The notes: generated by a model from the sequence alone, not told the origin. A stretch of 64,000 bases of DNA from Kosakonia sp. SMBL-WEM22 (GCF_014490785.1 NZ_CP051488.1:3286001-3350000); one strand, 5' to 3'. Positions 27,137-36,223 are shown, counted from the first letter of the stretch. Program-made: numbers and translations.

Positions 27137-27213
27137 CGGCACGTAGCGCAGCCTGGTAGCGCACTGTCATGGGGTGTCAGGGGTCGGAGGTTCAAATCCT
27201 CTCGTGCCGACCA
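27137..27213 (+). tRNA. proL: tRNA-Pro (anticodon GGG)
   Basis: The 77-nt tRNA with encoded CCA folds into a complete cloverleaf: acceptor CGGCACG/CGTGCCG, D arm GCGC/GCGC, anticodon loop ATGGGGT with GGG at 27171-27173, and T arm GGAGG/CCTCT with TTCAAAT. The anticodon stem CTGTC/GTCAG has an internal U-U mismatch, as in E. coli proL. It reads CCC and CCU proline codons. Confidence 0.97.
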
Positions 27214-27256
27214 AAATTCCCCGCCGTGTTGCCTGATTCTTTTCGGCAAGACGAAG

Positions 27257-27293
27257 AAAAACAGCAAGTTGCTTTAACTTGCTGTTTTTTTTT
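27257..27293 (+). terminator. Terminator of proL
   Basis: The 11-bp stem AACAGCAAGTT/AACTTGCTGTT with a 5-nt loop is followed by T9. Confidence 0.92.
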
Positions 27294-27367
27294 GCCCGCG
27301 AAAAGCCTTTTAGTCCGGCAAACGGGTAAGCAATTCGTAATCAGGATGTTAACATAGAGACAAATTC

Positions 27368-28048
27368 ATGCCTGTTATGATGAGTGAACCTATGTCCGAC
27401 TTAAACCGTCCACAACTCCAGCTGCCCAACGGCGCCGATAAACTCCTGCTCCACTCCTGCTGCGCGCCCTGCTCGGGTGAAGTGATGGAAGCGATCCAGG
27501 CTTCCGGTATCGACTACACCATCTTCTTCTATAACCCGAATATCCATCCGCAAAAAGAGTATGAGCTGCGCAAAGAGGAGAATATCCGCTTTGCTGAGAA
27601 GCACGGTGTGCCCTTTGTCGACGCGGATTACGATACCGACAACTGGTTCGAGCGGGCGAAAGGGATGGAGTGGGAGCCTGAGCGCGGTGTGCGCTGCACG
27701 ATGTGTTTCGATATGCGCTTTGAGCGCACGGCGCTCTATGCTCATGAGCACGGCTTCAAAGCCATTAGCAGTTCGCTGGGCATCTCTCGCTGGAAGAATA
27801 TGCAGCAAATCAATGACTGCGGCCAGCGCGCGGCGGCCCACTACCCGGAAATGGTCTACTGGGATTACAACTGGCGTAAGCAGGGCGGCTCGGCAAGAAT
27901 GATTGAGATCAGCAAACGGGAGCGCTTCTACCAGCAGGAGTATTGCGGCTGCGTCTACTCCCTGCGCGACAGCAACCTGCACCGTAAATCTCAGGGCCGA
28001 CCGCTGATTAAGATCGGTAAGCTCTACTACGGCGACGATCAGGAGTAG
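27368..28048 (+). CDS. queH: Epoxyqueuosine reductase QueH
   Basis: QueH performs the last step of queuosine synthesis in tRNA, reducing epoxyqueuosine, and is unrelated to the cobalamin-dependent QueG. The 226-residue frame shows the family cysteine motifs: HSCCAPCSGEV at the N terminus, RCTMCFDMRFERTA in the middle and EYCGCVYS near the end, thought to hold Fe-S and metal centres. The start is uncertain: ATG 27368 has a weak GAGA upstream, while 27392 (MSDLNRPQL) would shorten it by eight residues. E. coli K-12 relies on queG; this gene lies where E. coli has narP-ccm-nap. Confidence 0.88.
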   Translation: MPVMMSEPMSDLNRPQLQLPNGADKLLLHSCCAPCSGEVMEAIQASGIDYTIFFYNPNIHPQKEYELRKEENIRFAEKHGVPFVDADYDTDNWFERAKGMEWEPERGVRCTMCFDMRFERTALYAHEHGFKAISSSLGISRWKNMQQINDCGQRAAAHYPEMVYWDYNWRKQGGSARMIEISKRERFYQQEYCGCVYSLRDSNLHRKSQGRPLIKIGKLYYGDDQE

Positions 28049-28052
28049 AGAT

Positions 28053-28080
28053 GAAAAATCCCGGCTATATAGCCGGGATT
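28053..28080 (-). terminator. Terminator of mqo
   Basis: AATCCCGGCTA/TAGCCGGGATT is a perfect inverted repeat, followed on the minus strand by T5. It lies just past the mqo stop and only a few bases after the queH stop; on the plus strand the T-run is poor. Confidence 0.75.
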
Positions 28081-28087
28081 GTCTGCA

Positions 28088-29743
28088 TTAGAGCGCGATA
28101 TCCGCAACCTGCTCATCGTCATGATGTGGCTGCACCGCTGGCTTCTGTACCGGCGGAGTAATGTCCGCCACCATCGATTCGTCGCACTTCAGACCCAAAA
28201 TTTCACTGGTGTAGCGCAGTTCGGCGTCGGCGGCCTCGATATTGCCATTCAGCTCGGTACCGAACGAGGGGATAATCTCCCGGAGCTTAGTTTGCCAGGC
28301 CTCGGAAGCGAAGCGCTCGGTAAAGACCTTCTCCATTAACTCCAGCATAATCGGTGCCGCGGTTGAGGCACCCGGCGACGCGCCGAGTAGCGCCGCGATG
28401 GTGCCCTCTTTGTCGCTGACAACTTCAGTGCCCAGACGCAGCACGCCGCCTTTACCAGCCTCACGCTTGATAATCTGCACCCGCTGCCCTGCCTGCCACA
28501 GACGCCAGTCCTCTTTTTGCGCCAGCGGATAGTATTCACGCAGCGCATCAAAGCGGTCATCCTCGTTTTGCAGCACCTGGTTTACCAGGTATTTTACCAG
28601 GCTGAAGTTGGTCATCCCGACCGTCAGCATCGGTAAAATATTGGATGAGTTGGTTGAGCGCAGCAGATCCCACAGCGATCCATTTTTCAAAAAACGCGTG
28701 GAGAAGGTGGCGAAAGGCCCGAAGAGCAGCACGCGCTTGCCATCAATAATGCGCGTATCGATATGTGGCACCGACATCGGCGGCGCGCCAACGGTCGCCT
28801 GACCGTAGACTTTCGCCAGATGGTGATTCACCACCGCCGGATCTTCCGCCACCAGGAACTGGCCACCCACCGGGAAACCGGCGTAATCGGCCGCTTCTGG
28901 AATGCCCGATTGCTGTAACAGCTTCAGCGCCGCACCGCCGGCACCAATAAAGATAAATTTCGCCTTGATCACCTGCTCAGCGCCGCTATTCAGGTTATGC
29001 AGCGTCACGCTCCAGCTCTGGTCGGCATTGCGCTTTAAGCCGCGCACTTCGGTGGCGAGTTGCAGGTCGAAGTTCGCCTTCTTCTGCAGCGAGCCGATCA
29101 TCTGGCGGGTCAGCTCGCCAAAGTTTACATCGGTGCCGATCTCCGTGCGGGTGGCGGCAATTTTTTGCGTGGCATCGCGCCCTTCCATCACCAGCGGTGC
29201 CCACTGTTTGATCTGCTCAGGATCTTCGGAGTAGCGCATGCCGCGAAATAGAGAGCACTGCTGCAATGCTTTATAGCGCGCGCGCAGGAAGTTGACGTTA
29301 TCGTCGCCCCAGACGAGGCTCATATGCGGCACGGTATTGATAAAGGAGCGTGGATCGCGCAGCACACCACTTTTCACCTGGTGTGCCCAGAACTGGCGAG
29401 AGATGCGAAACGCTTCGTTGATCTCAATCGCTTTTTTGATGCTGACAGAGCCGTCCGCGCTGCGGGGGGTGTAGTTGAGTTCCATCAGGGCAGCATGCCC
29501 GGTACCGGCATTGTTCCAGCCGTTTGAACTCTCTTGCGCCAGGGCGTCGAGACGCTCCACCATCGTAATTGACCAGTCCGGTTCAAGATCCGAAAGCCAG
29601 GTTCCCAACGTGGCACTCATGATCCCACCACCGATTAAAAGCACATCTGTTTCCTGCTCTTTCGATACGGACGCGTCTGCTGCTTTTGAGACAGCATTAA
29701 GCCCGACAGCCATCGAAAACAGCCTGGCAGTCATTCTTTTCAT
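28088..29743 (-). CDS. mqo: Malate:quinone oxidoreductase
   Basis: Mqo is a peripheral membrane FAD enzyme that oxidises malate to oxaloacetate and passes electrons to quinone, in parallel with malate dehydrogenase. The 551-residue protein is close to E. coli. After an N-terminal hydrophobic stretch (about 7-22) comes the FAD-binding motif VLLIGGGIMSATLG, then QESSNGWNNAGTGH, and a C-terminal LGASPGASTAAPIM. The extreme C terminus ends EQVADIAL, similar to the E. coli ending. In E. coli mqo is repressed by ArcA; the upstream AT-rich region holds palindromes that may matter. Confidence 0.95.
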   Translation of the reverse strand: MKRMTARLFSMAVGLNAVSKAADASVSKEQETDVLLIGGGIMSATLGTWLSDLEPDWSITMVERLDALAQESSNGWNNAGTGHAALMELNYTPRSADGSVSIKKAIEINEAFRISRQFWAHQVKSGVLRDPRSFINTVPHMSLVWGDDNVNFLRARYKALQQCSLFRGMRYSEDPEQIKQWAPLVMEGRDATQKIAATRTEIGTDVNFGELTRQMIGSLQKKANFDLQLATEVRGLKRNADQSWSVTLHNLNSGAEQVIKAKFIFIGAGGAALKLLQQSGIPEAADYAGFPVGGQFLVAEDPAVVNHHLAKVYGQATVGAPPMSVPHIDTRIIDGKRVLLFGPFATFSTRFLKNGSLWDLLRSTNSSNILPMLTVGMTNFSLVKYLVNQVLQNEDDRFDALREYYPLAQKEDWRLWQAGQRVQIIKREAGKGGVLRLGTEVVSDKEGTIAALLGASPGASTAAPIMLELMEKVFTERFASEAWQTKLREIIPSFGTELNGNIEAADAELRYTSEILGLKCDESMVADITPPVQKPAVQPHHDDEQVADIAL

Positions 29744-29798
29744 GATGATATTGCCTTACTTTTAGTGCTGCTTTATTCGCATTTATAGAGGGTTAAAT

Positions 29799-29815
29799 CG
29801 TTAGCTCGTCTAACG
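29799..29815. repeat. Inverted repeat upstream of mqo
   Basis: CGTTAG-CTCGT-CTAACG is a perfect 6-bp dyad with a 5-bp spacer, 55 bp upstream of the mqo start. It has the shape of a regulator site, but I cannot name the protein. Confidence 0.5.
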
Positions 29816-29840
29816 TAGCACTTAAAAGTCGAGATTTAAA

Positions 29841-29856
29841 TAATGTTTAAACATTA
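29841..29856. repeat. 16-bp perfect palindrome between mqo and the SulP gene
   Basis: TAATGTTTAAACATTA is fully palindromic and lies in a strongly AT-rich patch. It could be an operator; no known consensus was recognised with confidence. Confidence 0.5.
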
Positions 29857-30018
29857 AATAATAATTATATAAATGTTACTAATAAGTTGCTTTTATGCAT
29901 TAGTTTTAACACTAATTGTTGCCCGTTCAACAGCTGAATCTGTTATTATCCTGCGCTTTGCCAAACGCATGGATGCCGTTTGCCTCTGCTTTATGGCACT
30001 CTCCACTTGCGGAACGTT

Positions 30019-31254
30019 ATGACAGATAAAACTCTCTCCTCCCCTGCCCCGGTAAGCGCCGTGCTGCGTTCGCCGAAGCTATTTACACGCGAAATTTTAG
30101 CTGGCGTCATTACTGCACTGGCATTAATTCCGGAAGTGATCTCCTTCTCGGTAATTGCCGGCGTTGACCCAAAGGTGAGCCTCATCGCCTCGGTTGTGCT
30201 CTGCTTTGGCATGTCCATTCTCGGCGGTCGTCCGGCGATGGTAACGGCCGCTGCCGGGTCAGTCGCACTGGTTATCGGTCCGATGGTCAACCAGAACGGT
30301 GTGGAATACATTTTGCCAGCGGTAATACTGGCGGGCGTGATCCAGATTATCTTCGGCCTCACCGGCATGGCGCGGCTGATGCGCTTTATCCCCCATGCGG
30401 TGATGACCGGGTTTGTTAACGCCCTCGGCATTCTGATCTTCTTTGCCCAGGTGCCCCACTTCTGGAGCAAAAATCCGCTGATTCTGGCGCTCTTCGCCCT
30501 GACGCTGCTGATTGTGCTGTGGCTGCCGCGCTGGCTGAAAAGCGTGCCTGCCCCGCTGGTCGCCATTGTCGTACTCACCGCCTATACCATTTTTAGCGGC
30601 CAGCTGTTACCGACCGTCGGCGATGAAGGCCCGATGCAAGGCGGCCTGCCGGGTCTGACCGAGTGGCTGGTGCCGTTTAATCTCCACACCCTCGGCATCA
30701 TCTGGCCCTGCGCGTTGAGCATTGCCTTTGTCGGGCTAATGGAGTCGCTGCTGACCGCCAAACTGGTCGATGATTTAACCCATACGTCGTCGAATAAAGG
30801 GCGTGAAAGCGCCGGGCTTGGCATCGCCAATATCCTCGCCGGGCTCTATGGCGGCATCGCCGGTTGCGCAATGATTGGGCAAACCATCGTTAACGTTGAG
30901 ATGGGCAAAGGCCGCACGCGCCTCTCAACCATTGCCGCCGCGCTGGTGTTGCTGCTGCTGGTAACGGCGTTAAGCGAAGTGATGGCGAAAATTCCGATGG
31001 TGGTGCTGGCCGGGATTATGGCAATTGTCGCCTTCAAGACCTTTAACTGGGGAAGTCTCAAGCCGGACACCCTGAAACAGGCGCCTTTCGTCGAGAGCGT
31101 GGTGATGGTGATAACGGTGATTGCTACCGTCAGCACCGGCAACCTGGCGATTGGCGTGGTTGCCGGGGTGATAACGCTGGCGATTACACCGGCGAAGTGG
31201 CGGGAAAAGTCGTTGTTTACAGCAAAAACAGCGTCGCCAGCCCGAGAAAAATAA
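30019..31254 (+). CDS. SulP family anion permease lacking a STAS domain
   Basis: This is a 411-residue inner-membrane transporter of the SLC26/SulP family, which moves sulfate, bicarbonate, dicarboxylates or related anions. It starts with the family N-terminal segment ILAGVITALALIPEVISFSVIAGVDP and keeps the GGRPAMVTAAAGSVALV region of span 3 and GFVNALGILIF. It has about 10-12 hydrophobic spans and then stops after a short basic tail, so the usual C-terminal STAS domain is absent. The start at 30019 (MTDKTLSS) has GGA upstream. The 3' end overlaps mgtE by 38 bp. The substrate is not known; proximity to mqo makes a C4-dicarboxylate one option, which is speculative. Confidence 0.85.
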   Translation: MTDKTLSSPAPVSAVLRSPKLFTREILAGVITALALIPEVISFSVIAGVDPKVSLIASVVLCFGMSILGGRPAMVTAAAGSVALVIGPMVNQNGVEYILPAVILAGVIQIIFGLTGMARLMRFIPHAVMTGFVNALGILIFFAQVPHFWSKNPLILALFALTLLIVLWLPRWLKSVPAPLVAIVVLTAYTIFSGQLLPTVGDEGPMQGGLPGLTEWLVPFNLHTLGIIWPCALSIAFVGLMESLLTAKLVDDLTHTSSNKGRESAGLGIANILAGLYGGIAGCAMIGQTIVNVEMGKGRTRLSTIAAALVLLLLVTALSEVMAKIPMVVLAGIMAIVAFKTFNWGSLKPDTLKQAPFVESVVMVITVIATVSTGNLAIGVVAGVITLAITPAKWREKSLFTAKTASPAREK

Positions 31255-32653
31255 AGAAGCCCCCGGTGTCGGTAATGGCGGTAATCATCACGCTGGAGCC
31301 GACCGCCGGGTCGCGCCCCAGCCGGATCATCAGCATCGGGATCAGCACGCCCATTAAGGCCGCCATCAGCAGGTTGAGCACCATTGCCAGCATCATCACG
31401 CCGCCCAGCGCCGGGTCGCCATACAGCCACCAGGTGATGCAGCCCATCAGGCCACCCCACACCACGCCGTTAATTAACGCCACGCCCATTTCGCGCAGAA
31501 TAAGAAACGAGAAGTTGCCCGGCTGAATATTTTGCAGTGCCAGCGCGCGCACAATCATGGTGATGGTCTGATTACCGGTGTTACCGCCAATACCGGCGAC
31601 AATCGGCATCAACGAGGCCAGCGCCACCAACTGGGAAATGGTGTGTTCAAAACCATCAATCACCCGCGAGGCGATAAAGGCGGTGCAGAGGTTAAGCGCC
31701 AGCCACGCCCAGCGCGACTTGACCGCTTTGGTCACTGGCGCAAACACATCCTCTTCGGTACTCAGGCCGCCCATTTGACGCATATCGTTATCGGTCTCTT
31801 CGTAGACCACATCGAGGATCTCATCAATGGTCAGACGTCCCATCAGTACGCCATTTTCATCAATTACCGCTGCGCTAAGCAGGTTGTCACGCTCAAAGGT
31901 GCGCGCAACCCGCTCCGCCTCCTCTTCCGGCAGGAAGGTGACGGGATCGCTCTCCATCACCTCGCCCACTTCACGATCGGTGGCGTTCAACAAAAGGGTT
32001 TGCAGCGTCAGCTCGCCAACAAGCCGGTTGTCGCGCTCGACCACAAACAGCTTGTCGGTGTTCTCCGGCATCTTTCCCAGGCGGCGCAGGTAGCGCTGAA
32101 CGGCGGCCAGCGTCACCTCGGCGCGAATGGTGATCACCTCAAACTCCATGATCGCGCCGACGCAGTTTTTGCCATAGCGCATCACCTGGCGCACCCGCGC
32201 ACGCTCTTTCGGCGGCAGCGTTGCCATCATGCGTCCGGTCAGGTTGCGCGGAAGATGCTGCACCAGGTAGATCTGCTCATCAATATTGAGGGTTTCCAGC
32301 GCATCCAGCAGCGCGCGGTCACTCATCTCATCAATCAGATCGTCCCAGACATTTTCCGAGGCTTCGAGTAGCACTTTGCCGCGTTTCTCATCTTCAATCA
32401 CCCGCCACAACGCGTGGCGTTCATCCACCGGCAACGCTTCGAGGGTATCGGCCAGATCCGGCGGCGGCAGGTGTGCGGCGAGGGCGCGAACTTCAAGCAG
32501 GTGCTGATCGAGCACTTCACTGTTCACCTGCTCCACCAGCGTGATCTCGCCCAATAGCGTGGCGGTCAGGGCTTTATGGGTGGTGAGCAACCAGATAAGA
32601 CGGGCGCGCTCTTCTTCGCGCAGTTTGACACTGTTCTTTTTGATAACCGGCAT
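31217..32653 (-). CDS. mgtE: Magnesium transporter MgtE
   Basis: MgtE is a dimeric Mg2+ channel gated by cytosolic Mg2+. The 478-residue protein has the MgtE N domain (about 15-125, with the DLADTLEALP motif), a CBS pair (about 130-255, including MEFEVITIRAEVTL and VMESDPVTFLPEE), a connecting helix, and five membrane spans from about 285, including ASLMPIVAGIGGNTGNQT, the conserved pore segment. The start at 32653 (MPVIKKNS) has AGGA upstream. E. coli K-12 has no mgtE, so this is a lineage difference. It overlaps the SulP gene at the 3' end. Confidence 0.92.
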   Translation of the reverse strand: MPVIKKNSVKLREEERARLIWLLTTHKALTATLLGEITLVEQVNSEVLDQHLLEVRALAAHLPPPDLADTLEALPVDERHALWRVIEDEKRGKVLLEASENVWDDLIDEMSDRALLDALETLNIDEQIYLVQHLPRNLTGRMMATLPPKERARVRQVMRYGKNCVGAIMEFEVITIRAEVTLAAVQRYLRRLGKMPENTDKLFVVERDNRLVGELTLQTLLLNATDREVGEVMESDPVTFLPEEEAERVARTFERDNLLSAAVIDENGVLMGRLTIDEILDVVYEETDNDMRQMGGLSTEEDVFAPVTKAVKSRWAWLALNLCTAFIASRVIDGFEHTISQLVALASLMPIVAGIGGNTGNQTITMIVRALALQNIQPGNFSFLILREMGVALINGVVWGGLMGCITWWLYGDPALGGVMMLAMVLNLLMAALMGVLIPMLMIRLGRDPAVGSSVMITAITDTGGFFIFLGLATLFLL

Positions 32654-32751
32654 GACAATCCTGAATCGAAAGCGCCCTCTCATCCGGGCGGAATAGCTCT
32701 AAGCATAGCGTCAGGTGCTAAAAAAAGGCTCAACGGCGGGGTTGTTTGGAT

Positions 32752-32787
32752 AAAAAAACGGCAACGCTCCCCGCTTCAGCAGGGAGC
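32752..32787 (-). terminator. Terminator of yojI
   Basis: GCTCCC/GGGAGC stem (32766-32787) with a 10-nt loop is followed on the minus strand by GTTGCCG and T7, immediately past the yojI stop. Confidence 0.7.
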
Positions 32788-32794
32788 ATAGTGA

Positions 32795-34438
32795 TTACGC
32801 AGTGCGGGAAACGGCGTCGCGGGAGGCGAGCTGACGCTCTTCACCCACCAGCTCGCTTAAGTGACCGTTGCGCATCTCCAAAAGGCGATCGGCGTGAATA
32901 AAGTAGTGGTCGTCATGGCTGATGGCGAAGATCGTTTTGCCCATCTGCTGCATCAGCGGCAACAACACCTGGTAGAAGTCGCGCCTGAAGTGCGGATCTT
33001 GATCTGCCGCCCACTCATCCAGCAGCAGAATATCGCGCTCTTCCGCCAGCGCCAGCAGCAGCGCGACACGCTTCTTCTGCCCTTTTGAGAGTTTCAGGTT
33101 GAGGATTTTGCCGTTTTCAAGCTCCAGCTTGTGTGACATCTTTAACTGCTCAAGCCACTTCTCCACCAGCGCCGGATCGGCCTGCTGCCCTTCGGGGCCA
33201 AGCAGTTCATCAAACAGCCAGACATCGGTAAACACGGCAGAGAAGAGCTTACGATAATCTTCCGGTTTATCCTGCGCCATCGGTTTGCCATCCAGCAGGA
33301 TCTCACCGTTGAGCGGCTGATAGAGGCCGGTCAGCAGCATCGCCAGCGTCGACTTCCCACTGCCGTTCCCACCAATCAGAAACACCAGCTCGCCGCGCTT
33401 GAGGGTCATATTAATTGGCCCGATGGCAAAGTCGTTATCCTGGTATTTAAAGGTGACATCGCGCAGCTCAAGGGTTTGCCAGCCGGGGAATATCTGCGGG
33501 CGCGGAAACTCAGGGCGGTAAGGCGCAAGCGCAAACTGTTTAAGCTTGCGAAACGCTACCTGTGCGGTGAGCAGCGTCGGCAGCGCGCCGACGGCGGAGA
33601 GCAGCGGCGTACGCAGAAAGAGCAGCGTCAAGGAGTAGGTCGCCGCGATATTGGTATTCGCCCAGCCCAGCCCGTTCGCCATCCAGAACACCAGACCAAT
33701 CGCCCCCAGCATCATGATGTTTGACCAGTTTACCGCGCTCAGGTGGAAGGTATCGGCGCGGATAATATGGTGGCGGTATTCGCGCGCATCCGGCAGGTAC
33801 ATCTTTTCAAATACATGCTCGGCGCGCTCGCGGTTGAGCGTAAGCTCTTTGCGCCCTTCAAGCACCGTCTGGAAATCGGCATACAGCTTATCTTCCGTCT
33901 CACGCAGGGTCGCCATATGTTTGTACACCCGCGACACCAGTAAAAAACCGCCCCAGATGGTCAACGCCATCCAGATCGCGGTGATCAGCAACATCTTGCC
34001 GGAGAGCATGGCGAGATAGAGACAGGAGCCGACGGTAAGGATAATCCCCTGCACCAGCTCCGGCAGGCGCACAAAGGCGATGGTGATATTACGCACATCG
34101 CTGGTCAGCCCGGCCAGCAGCGAGGCGCTGCCCAGCTGTTCGATGCGCTCCACAGGCGTATCAAGAAGACGTTTGATAAATTCGCTGCGCAGGCGGTAGA
34201 CAAAGTGGTGTCCCAGTGTCGTCAGCGCCAGTTGCGAGCCGAGGGTAACAGCCATTAACAGCAGCAGCAGACCGAGGAACTCCGGCAACACCGCAACGGA
34301 GAGATCGACAGATTCAATCAGGCGCTGGTTAATAAAGGCAATCAGCCCGATGCCCATTGCTGCGCTGGCAAGCGAGAGCGCCAGCACCGCCACAAACGGC
34401 CAGCGATACTGCCGCCAGACAAGAAGGAGAAGTTCCAT
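32795..34438 (-). CDS. yojI: Cyclic peptide export ABC transporter YojI
   Basis: YojI is an inner-membrane exporter half-transporter; in E. coli it pumps out microcin J25 together with TolC. The 547 residues match. The N-terminal transmembrane domain has about six spans (1-300). The ABC domain has Walker A GGNGSGKST near residue 360, a signature KLSKGQKKR that differs from LSGGQ in the usual way for this family, and Walker B ILLLDEWAADQDP. It lies downstream of alkB but is separated by 67 bp. Confidence 0.93.
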   Translation of the reverse strand: MELLLLVWRQYRWPFVAVLALSLASAAMGIGLIAFINQRLIESVDLSVAVLPEFLGLLLLLMAVTLGSQLALTTLGHHFVYRLRSEFIKRLLDTPVERIEQLGSASLLAGLTSDVRNITIAFVRLPELVQGIILTVGSCLYLAMLSGKMLLITAIWMALTIWGGFLLVSRVYKHMATLRETEDKLYADFQTVLEGRKELTLNRERAEHVFEKMYLPDAREYRHHIIRADTFHLSAVNWSNIMMLGAIGLVFWMANGLGWANTNIAATYSLTLLFLRTPLLSAVGALPTLLTAQVAFRKLKQFALAPYRPEFPRPQIFPGWQTLELRDVTFKYQDNDFAIGPINMTLKRGELVFLIGGNGSGKSTLAMLLTGLYQPLNGEILLDGKPMAQDKPEDYRKLFSAVFTDVWLFDELLGPEGQQADPALVEKWLEQLKMSHKLELENGKILNLKLSKGQKKRVALLLALAEERDILLLDEWAADQDPHFRRDFYQVLLPLMQQMGKTIFAISHDDHYFIHADRLLEMRNGHLSELVGEERQLASRDAVSRTA

Positions 34439-34505
34439 AAGACTATCCGGTCAATAAAAACAGCCAGCAGTTTAAACGGCTACCCGTTTTCATCAAGAAT
34501 AATTC

Positions 34506-35162
34506 TTATTTTTGTTCGCTATTGCCTGCCTGGCGAAAAGTGAGGTTATAGCGACACTCACCGGTAAGCGGGTGATAACCCGGCTTCAGCGGTGCAATGC
34601 CATGATAAAAGAGGCGCGATTCCCCGCCCCACACCACCACATCACCATGTTCCAGCAGCAGCCGCTGGAGCGGATCGCTGCGTTTCAGCCCGCCAAACTG
34701 GAAAACCGCCGGCAAGCCGAGCGAGACGGAGACAATCGGCGCGCGCAGATCCGGCTCATCCTTATCCTGATGCAGCGAGAGCTTCGCGCCCGGCGCGTAG
34801 CGGTTAATAAGACAGGCATCCGGGCGGAAATCAGGGTAGCCAGCCGCAGCGCTTGCGGCGTTGCAGAGCGTCACAAAGGCCTGCGGCATAGCGGGCCACG
34901 GACGCTGCGTCTGCGGATCGGCCGCATCGTAAAGATAGCCGCGCTTGTCCGTCGTCCAGCCAAGCTGCCCGCAGTTAGTCATGGCAACGGACATGGTGTA
35001 ACCACCGGGTGTAACCATATGGCGCAGCGGCGCAACGCTGACCACATCAGCGATACCGCGCATCAGCGCCTCGCTGTGGGCAAGGGCAAAACGGCGTAAT
35101 ACCACGGCACCTGGTGCCAGCGGCTCCTGCCAGGGTTGTTCATCGGCAAACAGATCGAGCAT
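34506..35162 (-). CDS. alkB: DNA oxidative demethylase AlkB
   Basis: AlkB removes 1-methyladenine and 3-methylcytosine lesions using Fe(II) and 2-oxoglutarate. The 218-residue protein keeps the iron ligands His131, Asp133 and His187 and the 2-oxoglutarate-binding Arg204 and Arg210 at the same numbers as E. coli. Its start overlaps the ada stop by one base (TGATG), so the two are co-transcribed and translationally coupled in the adaptive response. Confidence 0.96.
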   Translation of the reverse strand: MLDLFADEQPWQEPLAPGAVVLRRFALAHSEALMRGIADVVSVAPLRHMVTPGGYTMSVAMTNCGQLGWTTDKRGYLYDAADPQTQRPWPAMPQAFVTLCNAASAAAGYPDFRPDACLINRYAPGAKLSLHQDKDEPDLRAPIVSVSLGLPAVFQFGGLKRSDPLQRLLLEHGDVVVWGGESRLFYHGIAPLKPGYHPLTGECRYNLTFRQAGNSEQK

Positions 35163-36223
35163 CAGGTCTCCTGTTGATTAGCTTCACGCGCCAGCAGCTG
35201 CGCTTTACGATCGGCGCCCCAGCGGTAGCCGGAGAGCGCCCCGCTCTGGCGCACCACGCGGTGGCAGGGAACAATAACCGCCAGCTTATTCGCCGCACAG
35301 GCGCTGGCGACGGCTCTGACCGCGCCGGGCTTGCCGATAGCGTGGGCCAGCGCCTGATAGCTGATCCTCTCCCCTGCCGGGATCTGGCGCAGCGCCTGCC
35401 ATACCTGGAGCTGAAACGCGGTGCCGCGTAAATCGAGCGGCAGGGCAAAGGGCGAATCGGGTCTCTCCACATGTGCAATCACCTGCTGGACGCGCGTGTT
35501 AAATTCCGGGTCATCCTCTGCCTGGCGGGCATGGGGGAACAGGTCACCGAGCTGCGCCAGTAATGCTTCGTCACTTTGTGCCAGCAACACGGCGCAGATG
35601 CCACGCTCACTCTCCGCCACCAGGCAGCGACCCAGCGTACAGGCCGTCAATGTAAACCTAACCGCGCATGTCGGGCCGCCGCGGCGAAAGGCGCGAGCAG
35701 TCATGCCGAGCGCGGCATCCGCTTTACGATAGTAGCTGCTGCTGTCCGGGAATCCCGCCGCCAGCACCGCATCGGTAACGGTCTCGCTTGTCGCCAGCGT
35801 TTCGCGTAAGCGTCGGGCGCGAAATGCCTGCTGCCACACTTTCGGCGTCACGCCAGTTACCGATTTGAACAGCCGGTGAAAATGGTAGGGACTCATGGCA
35901 ACCGCCGCGGCAAGTTGTTCCAGCGTGACGGGTCGATCCTGCTCCAGCAAGCGGCACGCGGCGGCGACCTTCTCCAGCCTCTGCTCCTGCGGATGCGCTC
36001 TGTCCGGCTGGCAGCGTTTGCAGGGACGGAAACCTGCCTCCAGTGCGCTCGCAACATCTTTATAGAAGCGGACATTCTGGCGCAGGGCGCGCCGCGCCGT
36101 GCAGGAGGGGCGGCAAAAAATCGCCGTGGTCAGTACGGCAAAGACAAACTGCCCATCGGCCTTCGGGTCGCGCGCCAGCACCGCCTGCCAGCATTGATCA
36201 TCGGTTAACGTCGCATTGTTCAT
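35162..36223 (-). CDS. ada: Bifunctional Ada: methylphosphotriester-DNA methyltransferase/activator and O6-alkylguanine-DNA methyltransferase
   Basis: Ada repairs alkylated DNA by suicidal methyl transfer and, when methylated, turns on ada-alkB. It has 353 residues. The N-terminal zinc site is Cys37, Cys41, Cys68 and Cys71, of which Cys37 is the phosphotriester acceptor. An AraC-type helix-turn-helix region (about 85-180) follows. The C-terminal methyltransferase domain has the acceptor Cys320 in VPCHRV. The start at 36223 gives MNNATLTDDQCW and has AAGGAG upstream; a longer frame to 36286 is unsupported. The alkB gene follows. Confidence 0.96.
   Translation of the reverse strand: MNNATLTDDQCWQAVLARDPKADGQFVFAVLTTAIFCRPSCTARRALRQNVRFYKDVASALEAGFRPCKRCQPDRAHPQEQRLEKVAAACRLLEQDRPVTLEQLAAAVAMSPYHFHRLFKSVTGVTPKVWQQAFRARRLRETLATSETVTDAVLAAGFPDSSSYYRKADAALGMTARAFRRGGPTCAVRFTLTACTLGRCLVAESERGICAVLLAQSDEALLAQLGDLFPHARQAEDDPEFNTRVQQVIAHVERPDSPFALPLDLRGTAFQLQVWQALRQIPAGERISYQALAHAIGKPGAVRAVASACAANKLAVIVPCHRVVRQSGALSGYRWGADRKAQLLAREANQQET

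Noticed and set aside
27071..27277. Small frames overlapping tRNA-Pro
   Set aside because: They span the tRNA gene and its terminator and have no supporting features.
27137..27367. Possible integration site at tRNA-Pro
   Set aside because: tRNA genes are common attachment sites, but no integrase, no repeated tRNA 3' end and no composition shift were seen nearby.
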